Source: Dromaius novaehollandiae
Taxonomy: Eukaryota; Chordata; Aves; Casuariiformes; Dromaiidae
Direction of reading: 5' to 3'
Length of the DNA: 64,000 bases
Assembly: GCF_036370855.1 (NCBI RefSeq)
Contig: NC_088130.1
Location: forward strand, 68,486,941-68,550,940
A program made the translations under genes and the position numbers. Shown piece by piece: positions 15,931 through 27,200 of this stretch. Every line of letters starts with the position of its first letter. Within the stretch, counting starts at the first letter, position 1. The notes under the pieces are model-generated. The model was given only the letters and a program-made list of their open reading frames with translations, was not told the DNA's origin and did not search any database.

Positions 15931-18900
15931 TGGATCTCTTGCTTAGCACTGAAAAACCCCAAAGCTTTGAGGCTATGATTTCATCCTGATGGAAAGAGGA
16001 AAATATTTGAACTATCACAAATATTTACATGGCTGGAAGCTGCAGAGCTCTAATTTTGACTGCAGCTCTCCATCCACCTGTCTTAAAAGGTGCTTTTTGC
16101 TTTGGTTTCAAGCAGAAGCTTTCTGCAAAGTCTCCAAGTAACCTGTAAGCACTGATCTCAAAGCAGTGAAACCCAGTAGCACTGCTGGGATGTGGGCAAA
16201 TATTATATTCCATTTTACAAATGAAGTTCCCATGAAAAGAGTTCAGAACCCATGTTCTCAAGAACACACACTAGCTTTTGGTTGTAGCTGCTTACTTTGA
16301 GATACTCAAGGTCCATTTTCACCAGTTAGCACTTCCATCTCCCATAGTCTTCCATGGGATTAGAAGCTGCTCAGTACACACAACTGTCTCAGAATAGCGG
16401 TAATGTGAAGATGGGTCTGTACCATCAGAATACACACAGAGCAGCCTTTCCATGCCAAGCATTACTAGAGAAAAATAAATAAAAAAGCGTCCCCTCTGGG
16501 TTCTCATGACTTCAAGGAAGAATACATTTGTAAGAAAAAGATCTTGGAGATGACTTCCAAAGCATCATTTGGGTCTCTCAGTCTTTTAGTTCCCTCTTTT
16601 GTGAAATGAGAACAGTAACGTTTCCAGATACAATGAATTAAAACTAGCAAAAGCTGTTTGAGGTCCTCGAGCACTATCATGGCCTTGCTCACCATACTGT
16701 GAACATCTCCCCTCACAGCCCATGAGCATTCAGTCCTCCCTTTCTGATTTCTGCTTTGCCCTCCTCAACTGTCTGCATGTACTGCCAGGGAAGTAAACCA
16801 GCATTTCCATGGGAAGCACCTTTAAATGCAGTTTTTTCTTAGCTATGGAGCATAGGAGCAACAAGACACTCGGAGAAAAGCAGAACAGAGCTATTAAGCA
16901 TAAGTTGTTGATGCATGGTGGGAATTATCACTGGGTCATTGCCTACCAGCTGAGTGAAAAGCAAACGGCACTTTTTTTTTTTTTTTTTTGGTCACATTTT
17001 CTGTTTCCTTGACAAGCATTAGCTGTTCAGGATGAGCTGCTGAGGGCTTGCAGTGATGGAAGTGCAGAGGCAGTTCTGCAGGTGAACTGCCTGGGTGTAG
17101 CGAGCTAGGTGTCAAGAAATGAGATGCATGTTTCCATCTCTGTTGGGGAGTTTAACAACTGCTCTCAGGGGCAGCCTAGCACATATCTAGTGCTAAGATC
17201 AGGGCTGAGGCAGCTGAGTGTGTGTCCTTATTGAGGTTTACCCAGATTATTCCCCCAGTGCACCAGCTGCCTTGGATATTTAGCTTATGTGAGCTGTGAG
17301 CTGACTCAAAAGAAGCATTTGCATCCTAGGCAGAAAATTTAAGCATGTAAGGCCAAACTCATGTTCCTGAAAACTCCTGCGTAGGAGGCAGCTGCCTCCT
17401 AATCCTACTGGAATCTCGACTCCATAGGATTTTACCTTAAACTCCCCTGGCGCCATCTCTCCGCCCTCCCCTGCCCATACCACCCACCCCTGGTGATTCA
17501 GCCCAGCGTTGTATATGCCTAGGAAACGCCTCACTCCTGAGAACTCGGCAGGCATTTCAAGTGAAGATCCAGCCATGTTCAGACCTGAACCATGCTTCTA
17601 CTTTGTCCTTTGGACGCTCCCTCTGGTAGCAGCCTCCTCAGAAGGGCTCCGTCACGAAGGGCACTGGTGGTTCTTTCTTTCTCCTGCGATGCGTCTGCAG
17701 AAAGTGGTATTGCCCATCTTAATGCAGTGGCCGCAGCATGCTCCCAGGATGTGGGAGACCCACTTTCAGTTTCCTTCCTTCGAGAGGATTCGAAGCCACA
17801 TCCTGACCACGAGGCTGGAGGCTATTCTGCAGCGAAGCTGTTCCCATCCTTCCTGCTCCAGCTCTTCGGCCACGCAGTGAACAACCCGCAGTTCATTCTC
17901 TTCATGCCTTTCCACGGAGGTGCTCCTGGGAGCTGAGGTGGACAAGTGAGATGAGCACAGCACAGGGCCTGCACACTCTAAGCTGCACTGGAAGATGCCA
18001 GCAGGCAGCATAAAAGTCCTTTTGTGGATTTACCTGTAAATAAACAAGCAGCCTTATCAGTCAGAGACGTGACAGAACTGCCGCCTGCTTTTCCAGCTGA
18101 TATATTTCTTTGAGCTCCTGCTCTTCAGCAGCTTGGCAGCTCACAGACAGGCATGCTGGCCTCTGCAGCCCCTGCCCGGGGGCAGTGACTGCCAATGGAG
18201 GGGCCGCTGGAGCAACAGTGGGTCCACGCAGAAGTCCCTGTGGCAGATAGGTCCGTCGGGGCTCATTGGCCAAGCTGAGCTCTGGTGTGCTAAAATATAC
18301 CACATCTGCTCTTCTGTATCAGGCTTTTCTGCAGTGACCTGTTCTTGGCACAGGGAAGGGAGCCAGTTCCTCCAAGTTTTCGTTGGTTTCCTGGCATTTA
18401 TCTTACAGCCTCAGCTTTTGAAGTCTAGGGGTTATGTGGGGATAGCAACTATCATTCACAAAACTACATACAAATGGGTTGCTCCTCCTAATGGTTAAGC
18501 AGAAAAACTTGAAGATGACAGCACCCAGTGTTTGTTTTAAATTGAAACCTAATCCACAGTGCTTGAGTACTGGAGGTTGGAGACACTGAAAGCTTTCCAG
18601 CATTCAGACAGCTCCCCAAACTCCTCATCCTCCTGCCATACACGCTGCTCCTCCAGAGGCACAGCCAGCTCCACTTGTCAGCTGTGTCCTCCTGCAGCCA
18701 GCAGGGCATTTGGGCACGTGGTTTTCCAGCTATGCCAGTCTTCTCAGCGACGTCCTAAAATCTACTAGCCCAGGCACCGAGTCCTGGTGGCACCATCTGT
18801 GGGCCTGCAGAAGGAGGAGGTAGGTGTATCTCCAGTACGTGAGTGACCAGCGTCAGCAGGACAGCACACGAGGACTTCACTCTGCATAAGTAGCTCTGTC

Positions 18901-19781
18901 CTGGCCTCCTGAAGAGCTAGATTATAAACTCCTTCCTGTGACGTTAAAGAGGACAGATGCTTCCACAGGGGGCCAAAAGTTTCTTACTTAACCATATAAC
19001 TATGTATATATATATATATGTCCTAAGTGTATCATCTAAAAAACATGAAAGACGAGAATGCTTTCGATTTCCTGCGAGTCCTCCTAAAACACAGGCGGTT
19101 CTCGGCAAGGTTAGCTCCACAGTCTCTTTCTGTTGTGTATGTGCTGTACCCAGGCCAGAGGTGAGCAAACAGTCGAGGGTGCTCAGCTTCATCACTGCTG
19201 AATTTCAGTCTTTACGGTCACCACTGCTCGAGTGTGACAGCAGGCACAGCACCTTCCCCACCCTGCTGATGCCCAGCCAGCCAGGAGCATGGACAAGAAG
19301 AAAAAACAACAAATGGTGAGATTGCCTTAATACTCAATGATTCTGGCACACTGTCCTACAGCAACGGGTTCATCCACTCCCTCCACGCCCAGCTAGGAGG
19401 GAATCACTGGTTAAATAAACCTCCTTTGTGATCAATAACCTTGTAGCTGAAGTTTGTATTTATTCAGTGTATTCCCTGCCAGCAGACCATTTACGCAGGT
19501 TGTACGGGTCTATGACTGCTCGTTCATGGCTTTAATTGCCAGATATGGATCAGCCAGTCATGGTGGTAAGAAAGCAAGTTAATGAAGACATCGTGATAAT
19601 AAACACTATTTGGGATAAATTAAGTCCTGGGCTTATGTTTGCTTTAACCTGTCTGGGTCATAACCAAGAAATTCTTTTGGTTAAAGATACCAAAAATGCC
19701 CACAATTTGTGCTGACAATTTGGGCACAAATTGAAATACAGGTAATTTCATTTAAACACAAGAAAAAAAAAAAACTTTTTA

Positions 19782-19915
19782 CTGTGAGGGTGGCTGGGCA
19801 CTCAAACAGGTTGCCCACAGAGGTCATGGAGTCTTCATCCTTGGAGACATTCAAAACACGACAGGACATGGTCCTGCGCAACCTGCTCTGGGTGACCCTG
19901 CCTGAGCAGGAGCCT
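19782..19915 (+). mobile_element. CR1 LINE fragment (3' region)
   Basis: Matches the familiar CR1 3'-region text: GTGAGGGTGGCTGGGCACTC, then ACAGGTTGCCCA, then GAGACATTCAAAACACGAC, then GGTGACCCTGCCTGAGCAGG, in sense orientation. It ends before the usual CR1 3' octamer repeat, so both ends are truncated. It is clearly diverged from the active consensus, and so old. Confidence 0.85.
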
Positions 19916-22900
19916 CAAGCTTCACCCATTTGTTACACCGTATGTCCTAACCCAAATGGATCAAAGAAGTCTCCTCCTCTCCTCTGTTAGCATCTGCTCT
20001 GTCTTTCCATGGCTCCACTGTTCAACAGCTCCTCTGGGTCTGCTGATAAACCACAATCAAGCCCGTTCTCCTCCTCCAGGGAAACCAGGGGCTTGTGCCT
20101 GCACTCCTCTGCCGGCGGGCAGTGCGGTACCACCGAGAGCGAGGGACGGGCTGGGGGCCACAGCAGGAACACTGCCAGCAGGCAGGACCTGGCTGTTGTC
20201 ACCCCAAACCAAGGCAGAGATCTGCTCAAACCCTGGGAAATGAGCTGTTAATGCCACATATGCAAAAGGGTCAGCCATCAGACAGGTGGTTGTTCATGGC
20301 TACACAAAAAGCCGTGGTCGGGGACACCTGGTCCCTTCTTCCAAAGCTCTGGTAATGTCTGTAGCAACTCTTCTAGCACCTTTGCTGATCATCACAGTAT
20401 GTGGTTTGTTGTTCTTTTCTTTCTAGTCTTATTGGCAGTGATTTTCCTCAGCTCTCTGCTCTCTCCTGTTCCCGTGATTGCAGCATTTTCCTCTCTGAAA
20501 TACAGACTACCCCACTGAAATACGCAGACTGCCCCACTTTGATCCTAAATGTCATCTCTGAGGTCATCCCTCCTTCCTTGCTTACTCACTCCCCCCTTCA
20601 GATTGTCCAGCTATTTCCCCCTTCGCTACTGCAACGAGCGTGACACAAGCCCCCTCCTTCAGACCTTTCCGTGTCAGCCCGTTCTCACTAATCCCCTCTG
20701 GCCGAGCCGCCCTCCCCCTCTCCAGCCTCTCCGCTCCACTTTCCAAGCACCGTCTTTCCCAGTGCACGGGCCCAGTCACATGCCGGTGCTCAGGGAGATC
20801 ATATGCTGGGCAGGGACAGCAGGACCAGGCTGCAGCCGGCATCCCCTGGCCGTGGAGCCGCAAGGTATCCACCTCCCATGGCACAGTCCCACCGTGGATT
20901 TCCCTCCGCGCCGGCAGAGCCGTGGAGGAGCTGGTGCAAGTCCTGCACCACTGTGCCAGCCCCCAGCTGCATGGTGCCACTTCCGAGCCCTTCTTGCTCC
21001 TCCGTGATGTTCTGCTGCAAGGAAACACTGCCTCTGCCAAGCCCATAACCTATCTGTACAGAAAACCCCCCTCGTTTCTCCTGCTCCCTGGATCTGTCCG
21101 CCTGTCCGTCCTCGGACTGGGAGTTCCTGGGGTGAACATCAGCACTGCCTGGGCATCGCGGGCAGGAACACAAGTACAAAGAAATGCCCCAAGCTTTTCT
21201 TAATTAATTGCAGAGCAGCTGACTCTTCCCAATAAGATCCACACACTCAACCAACACAATAAATGAGGGAAGTTAAGCAATTAGAAACAAATGGCCAGAG
21301 GGCAAACCAGAGCCCTGTGGGGGACCAGCACTCCCGGAGACGTCCTCATTCCTTTCTGCTTGGACACATACACGTGCTGCCGATGCATGTGACGGATTTC
21401 TTTAACTTTGCTTGAGACACTGAGGAGTCAGCCTGGATGGGGTGACTGATGGGTTTTTGAAGTAAACGGTGCAAGCTGGAGAAAAATGAAATGGATAGGA
21501 GGGTTGGTATAAGTCTGAGTTGGTAGGAAGTGTTGCCCTGCTCAGATCTGGGATGGGCAGAGTTTGAAAGGAGAAGGTAGAGGAAAAGCAGGATGCTGGA
21601 CGACCAATTTTAATAAAGAACTCATTTTCCTTCTGGGAGGCACCGAGAAGTTATTCTGCCCAAATTCCACCTTCAAAGATCTTTTAGCTGTTGATTTCCA
21701 GACGATGAAAGCGAAGCAGGTCTGGTGCCTCGGTCCGGCAGGCTCCCCGCGCCCGGAGATGCCCGGAGGCAGGTACCGTCGGCAGCGTTGCTCCCTGGCT
21801 GACAGCACCGGCGGGAATTAGCGGTTCACAGGAATGTGGGGATTTGCTCTTCAAGGTGCCGGGTGCCCGCGAGGGCTCCCACCCAGCGCTGCGCCGGCGG
21901 AGCATGTGCTCCGTAATAACCCGGGGCCGGATGCCAGGGGATTTAACGCGGGACAGGAGGCCCAGCGTGGGTCTGCGGGCCGCTGGCAGGGTCAGCTGTA
22001 AATACGAGGCATTCACGGCGGGATTACAGGCTGGGGACGCGGCAGCAAAGTAAATTTGCAGCGACCGGGCCCATTAATAGGCAGGCTGCTTAGTTGGCGC
22101 GCTGGCTGCCGTTTATTTCCCTCCGTCGTTTTTTGCTCCCTCAAAATCCTGGGGGGATATTGAAATTGAGTGATGCAGCTGAAGAAATCAGCTTAGGGGA
22201 AGCGGGAGAGAGGGCTGCCCTCGGAAAAGGGAGCTCACCCGGGGGCATCCGCAGCGGAGAAAGCCTGGATAAACCCTGTCCAGCCGCAGCAGCTCCTGTC
22301 TGGCACACGGGCTGGCCCGAAGCCTTCGGCCTCGGCGTGGGTGCATCGAGGTGGCGCCGGTCAGGCCCGCCCCCAGCCACCCTGGCTCCGTTTGCTCTCC
22401 GGCCCCGTCTCTACCCCTCCGCTCCTGCCTCCCTCATCGGAAGGAGCCAGGAAGGAAACCAGTGCCAATCCCATTAAATTCTAGTGGATGGGGTTTTATA
22501 ACGGAAAAAAAAAAAAGCCTGTTTTATAACTTCAAAAAAAATTGAGCACAATCCCTCTCTCTCCCCTCCTCCTCCTCTCCTGCAAACGCTACTCCCTCTT
22601 CTGTGGGAAAAAAAGGGATGAAGATAGAGGAAAAACAAGGACAGAAGAGTGGCACATGTGCGTAAGAGGCTTGGGGATTTCTATACACAGAATTTAAAAA
22701 ATTGGTGTATTAGCAATAATCGCCCTGCGGGTGTTTACAGCGGGGAAGCAATTGCGAAGGATCTTGCCATTTCCCTTAGCATGCGGCTCTTGCGTGGTGC
22801 AGTTCATTGGTGCTTCTCGCTGCGGTTCGAGTACGGAAAGCGGGTGTCAGTATGCTGATTTTAAAGATGGACAAATTAAAGGCAAATTTTCACTAAAAGG

Positions 22901-23973
22901 AAAACGTGGAAACCCCTTATATTAAACACTGCCAATGAAAACCCTATCTAATTTTGCCTGAGATCACCTGGAGGTCTGGGCACAGAACTGAGAGCTTTTG
23001 GGGAGACTGTAAATACAGGACTGATTAAGGGATGCTCATTTACATAGTGCACCGATTTTAGCACTGTGCTGCTGCGAAACGAAGCAGCTGCTCTCGGGTC
23101 CTTCCTCCCTCCCCATCTCCCGGCTCCACTCAGACTCATCGGGTTTAATGCAGAAGTGGAGACCAGCTACAGCCTCAGCCACCCGACGCGAGCCTCCAGC
23201 CAGCCCGTGACTACGGCTGCGCAGCAAATTTCTCTGTTTCCTATAAAAACGCCCATTATTTCAAGAACATTCCTCTTCTGCTTCTGCATTAGACCAAGAT
23301 CCTTAGGAAATCACGGTGGGGAAACAGCACGAGAGCCCCCAAGAAAAGCCAATGTGGCCCTGGGCATCGCCCCGGTCCGGTCAGCTGCTGCGCTGCCGCC
23401 TCCAGCATCCCCGTGAGTACTGTGAATATTGAGCTTCCAGCTCTTCCCACATGGATTATTTGCCCCGTTTCGCTATTTATTACTTATTATAGTTCCCAGA
23501 AATCCCAGTGGGGAGCCACGAAAGCTTTCCCAGTGAAAAACTACTCCAACCTAGGAAGTTCTCCTGAAGGTTTTTGGTCTAAGCATGTGCTCCGAGCAGC
23601 TCCGGGTGGGAGCCGTCCTTGCTGCAGGCCGTCAGGCTGCAGCGAGGTCACTTTGACGTGTTTCAGAGCATCTCCCGCAGCCATCGCTAGCAATGCACCC
23701 CTATTTCTTGCAGTTCTTCCTCGCCGTTGCCAAGCCGTGATCACGGTGCGAGCGCAAGGCAGCAGCTGAACACGGAGACGCGGGAGGAAGGCGATAAGAA
23801 GGAGGTGCCGCAGGTTCGCCCGGTGCTTGCAGACCTCGGCAGCGGCCTGCCCGGGCTGGGCGGCACCGGGAATTTTTGAAATGCCGAAACGTTTGGCCGT
23901 GAGACGCGGGCGGTTCGCTTCCTCCGGGAACTGGTTCGTCCTTGGGCCAGCAGCCGAGGAGCCGCCGGCAGGG

Positions 23974-24041
23974 CGGGCGCGGGAGAACGGCGGGCGCGGG
24001 AGAACGGCGGGCGCGGGAGAACGGCGGGCGCGGGAGAAAAG
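23974..24041. repeat. Four tandem copies of a 17-bp GC-rich unit
   Basis: Unit CGGGCGCGGGAGAACGG starts at 23974, 23991, 24008 and 24025. The first three copies are identical and the fourth differs at its end. It is a minisatellite inside the LIPG CpG island, about 200-270 bases upstream of the start codon. The unit includes GC-box-like GGGCG. Confidence 0.93.
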
Positions 24042-24084
24042 CCCGCGGCGGCGCGTGGCCCGTCCATTCACAATTTTCGGCCGG

Positions 24085-24240
24085 CTCCCGTGACGTCACG
24101 GAGGGCGCGACCAATCGGACCAGACCAGACCACAAGCGCCGCCCCCCGCGCGCCCCCTTAAAGCGCGCCGCCGCCCGCGCCCGCGGAGCGCTGCCGCCGC
24201 CGCGGAGCCCGCCGAGCCCGGCCGCGCCGCCGCCCCGCGC
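24085..24240 (+). promoter_or_regulatory. LIPG: LIPG proximal promoter
   Basis: CpG island with a perfect palindromic CRE (TGACGTCA, 24091-24098), a CCAAT box (24111-24115) and a TTAAA (24158-24162) that may act as a weak TATA element. The ATG is at 24242. The CRE suggests response to CREB/ATF factors, but this is inferred from the motif alone. Confidence 0.6.
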
Positions 24241-24241
24241 C

Positions 24242-27200
24242 ATGTGGCGCCTCGCCCTGCTGCTCTGCGCCGGCGTCACCTGCTGCACCGCGGCGGGGGC
24301 CGCTCCGCTGGCCGCGGAGGCTGCGCTGCTGCGAGGAGGTGGGTAGCGCCGTGGGGGGGGGCGGGGGCGTGGGCTGCGCGGCGGGCGGCCCGGGCAGGTG
24401 CCCTCGGCGGGCGGCGGGGGGAGCTCGGTGGAGCGGAGCGTCCCGCGGAGCCGCGCTCGCCCCTGACCCCGCTGTGCTCGCAGATGACGCCCTGGCCCAG
24501 CTGCGGGAGGAGGCGAAGGAGCCGGTTCCCGCTCCGGCTCCCAAGCTGCGGGTGAGGTTCATCCTCCGCTCCTCGCCCGACGCCGAGGACGAAGGCTGCC
24601 GCCTCGCCGCGGGCCAGGACGAGTGCCTGGAGGAGTGCGGCTTCAACCTGACCGCCAAGACCTTCTTCATCATCCACGGCTGGACGGTGAGTGCGGAGGA
24701 TGCTGCGCAGCCCGAGGCAGCGCGTGGCTTGTGCTGTCCGACGAGACAGCCCGGGCTGCCCTGCGAAACGCGGCAGCATCCCCAACGCGCGGCGTGCGGG
24801 ACGGCTTGTCGCCTTGCAAGTGCTGCAGCCTCTTCGTAGCTACGCTCGGAGCCCTTGCAGCAGTGCAGTGCCGCTCGTGCTTAAAGCTCTGTGAAACCAC
24901 TTGATTCATTTGCAGCCCTTCAGGATTGCTTTCTGTCTCTAATATGACTCTGGTAAAGGGAACTTGAGTATTTTCCCTAGAAATGCAACTAAGTAAGCGC
25001 TATGAAGATGATGCTTGACTTAGCTATGATTATGGAAAGTTTATATACTTGTTCTGTGCCTGCAGTCTTTGCTTCTGCAACTTGGGCTCCTCTCTAAAGA
25101 AACAGAGGACAAAACAGCTTGTCCAGCTTTCTTCTTCTGTGCTTTGTGTAACTGAGCGTGTGGCATAAGTGGACTTATCGGCTCTGCCTGTGCTTATGCA
25201 AAATGCTTATGCCAGGCCTGGGAAATAACTTTGCAATCCCTCAGTTTCTGAAACTTGTGAGGACAGGGCGATAAGGTGGCAGGTAACAGTGCCTCTCCCT
25301 CCTCCCTTAAAAGGCAAGGAAGCTAATTGCTTCTAGTCTGTCAAAACCTGTTTTTCTGACACCATCAGTGAAGTGCTGAGAAGTGCTGGGCTTTGCAGAG
25401 AAGCGTGTATCCGGGGTGAATACATAAACTGCAAATGAACACCTGAGGGCGACCCTGTGGATGTGCAGTCTCGGCCCTGTAATCGGGGAACCTAACGCTT
25501 GGGTCTCCTCGCAGATGAGCGGCATGTTCGAAACCTGGCTGGGCAGCATGGTCTCGGCCCTTCAGGAGAGGGAGAAGGATGCGAACGTGGTGGTGGTGGA
25601 CTGGCTGGCGCTCGCCCACCAGCTCTATACGGATGCTGTGAACAACACGCGGGTTGTCGGGAAAAGCATAGCCGAACTGCTGAACTGGTTACAGGTAAAA
25701 CTTGCGAGAACGGCGGTTGCACAAGGGAACAGAATGTGTCATCTCCAATGCGAAGGCACTGGTGTAATGCTGAAGCCCAAGCTTGGTGTGACAGTGGCTC
25801 TCTCCCTAAGGAAGGGAAGGAGGCCATCCTCCTGTGTCTCTTCAGGCTGGCGTGGGGGTACATGGCCCTCAGGAGCCCAAGCCATGCCAGTGTGGGAGGT
25901 AGACGCTCAAAGTTGGTGTCTGTTTGGCAAGAGGGGTGGAAAGAGGAAGGGATACGCCTCTGATGCTGAACTTGGAGCTTGAGTGCCCAGGAGCAGTCCC
26001 TGGCTGGTACGAAGGTTGGCTGCTGCTGCCAGGTCTCTGGGGGAAGAGCCTTCCTAAAGAATATCCTCACTGGGATTGAAAGCTGGATACTACAGTTGGG
26101 GCAAAACAAGTGCTGTGCAAACATGCATTGTGCATGTGTCTTGAGGAAGCATGGAATGAAAAGATGCTTGTCTCCCCTGCTCCCTCCAGTCTAGATGTCC
26201 TGTTCAGAGTCCTGCAGATAGCAGCTGCGCAGATGTTCTAAAAAACATGAACAAATTATCTTTTTTCCTTGCAGGAGAACCCACTCTTCCAACTTCAAAA
26301 TGTTCACTTGATTGGATACAGCCTTGGGGCCCATGTTGCTGGCTATGCTGGTAACCATGTCCGGGGGACAATAGGCAGAATTACAGGTAAGTGGCTTTAT
26401 CAGTGGTCTTCTGCCTTTCAGCAGCGTTGTCTCCCTGCAGCGTTTCCTGAAGAGGCTTATTTCTGGCATTGATGTGTTGCTGCAGGCTTGCTTGCTCAGA
26501 AACAGCAAATATCCTGCCTGTGGTGGTAGTGGGGAGCATGGCTCTCCACAGGAGAGAAAAGCTCCTTGACTTAGGATACCAAGCATAGCAATGCCCATGG
26601 AAAGCCTCTTTCTGAGGACAACCTGGTCTTGAGTAGGTTTGGGTGTTAATTGTGAGTTCAAAAGTGTCTCAGGCCCTTCCTATCTAAAGCCTCTTCTGAG
26701 GAGACACTGTTTCCATATTCATAGCTCAGATTAATGGAAGTGATAGCTATCAGGTGCAGTTTGTCCCATGGGATGTTTGGCCAAAATCCTCTCTCTTTTA
26801 TTAGAGGATATGTTGAACAGAGTGCCTCTGATCCTCGTGATCTCACATGCAGGAACTGCCTGCTGCTGCTTAAACTTTTATTAGTTTGTCTGTTCTGAAA
26901 GTAGACTAAACATCCCAAGTGGCCCTGGCTACCAGCAGTCTCTGGAGTGCTAGACCTCTTCTAGTGTTCAGTCATCTGCCACCTTTTGAAGCTTCCAGCA
27001 GGCAACATGAAGCCATCACTGTACACAGAGCAGACCGATGCTAATACTCACCTGAAGTGTTAGGAGACATCTTCATCTGCTCCTTCAGTGAGCCCACGGT
27101 GAAGGGATGTGGGGACGGTACCCATGATGAGGCAGAGAACATCTGCGCAGCATGTGGGTATGAGGGCTCCTAGCAGCAGGCTCTTGGCTGTTGTGTGTGG

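Larger units (their letters stand above)
13760..23000. other. Intergenic between RPL17 and LIPG, no gene recognised
   Basis: No coding exon could be supported in this 9 kb. It contains one CR1 fragment (19782-19915), a possible old SINE (about 15719-15930), a short TA repeat near 19000-19020, poly-A near 19762-19773 and GC-richer stretches at 20.7-21.0 and 21.8-22.4 kb. Longer open frames in the GC-rich parts overlap on both strands and have no recognisable protein content. Confidence 0.5.

Noticed and set aside
17509-17936. Plus-strand frames of 123 and 114 codons
   Set aside because: Two overlapping frames, serine/cysteine-rich with no domain, no start context or splice partners.
20549-21203. 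Several 120-190 codon frames on both strands
   Set aside because: Mutually overlapping in a GC-rich, stop-poor region; no recognisable protein.
23541-24673. Long antisense frames over the LIPG promoter and exon 1-2
   Set aside because: Shadows of the CpG island, the 17-bp repeats and LIPG coding sequence.
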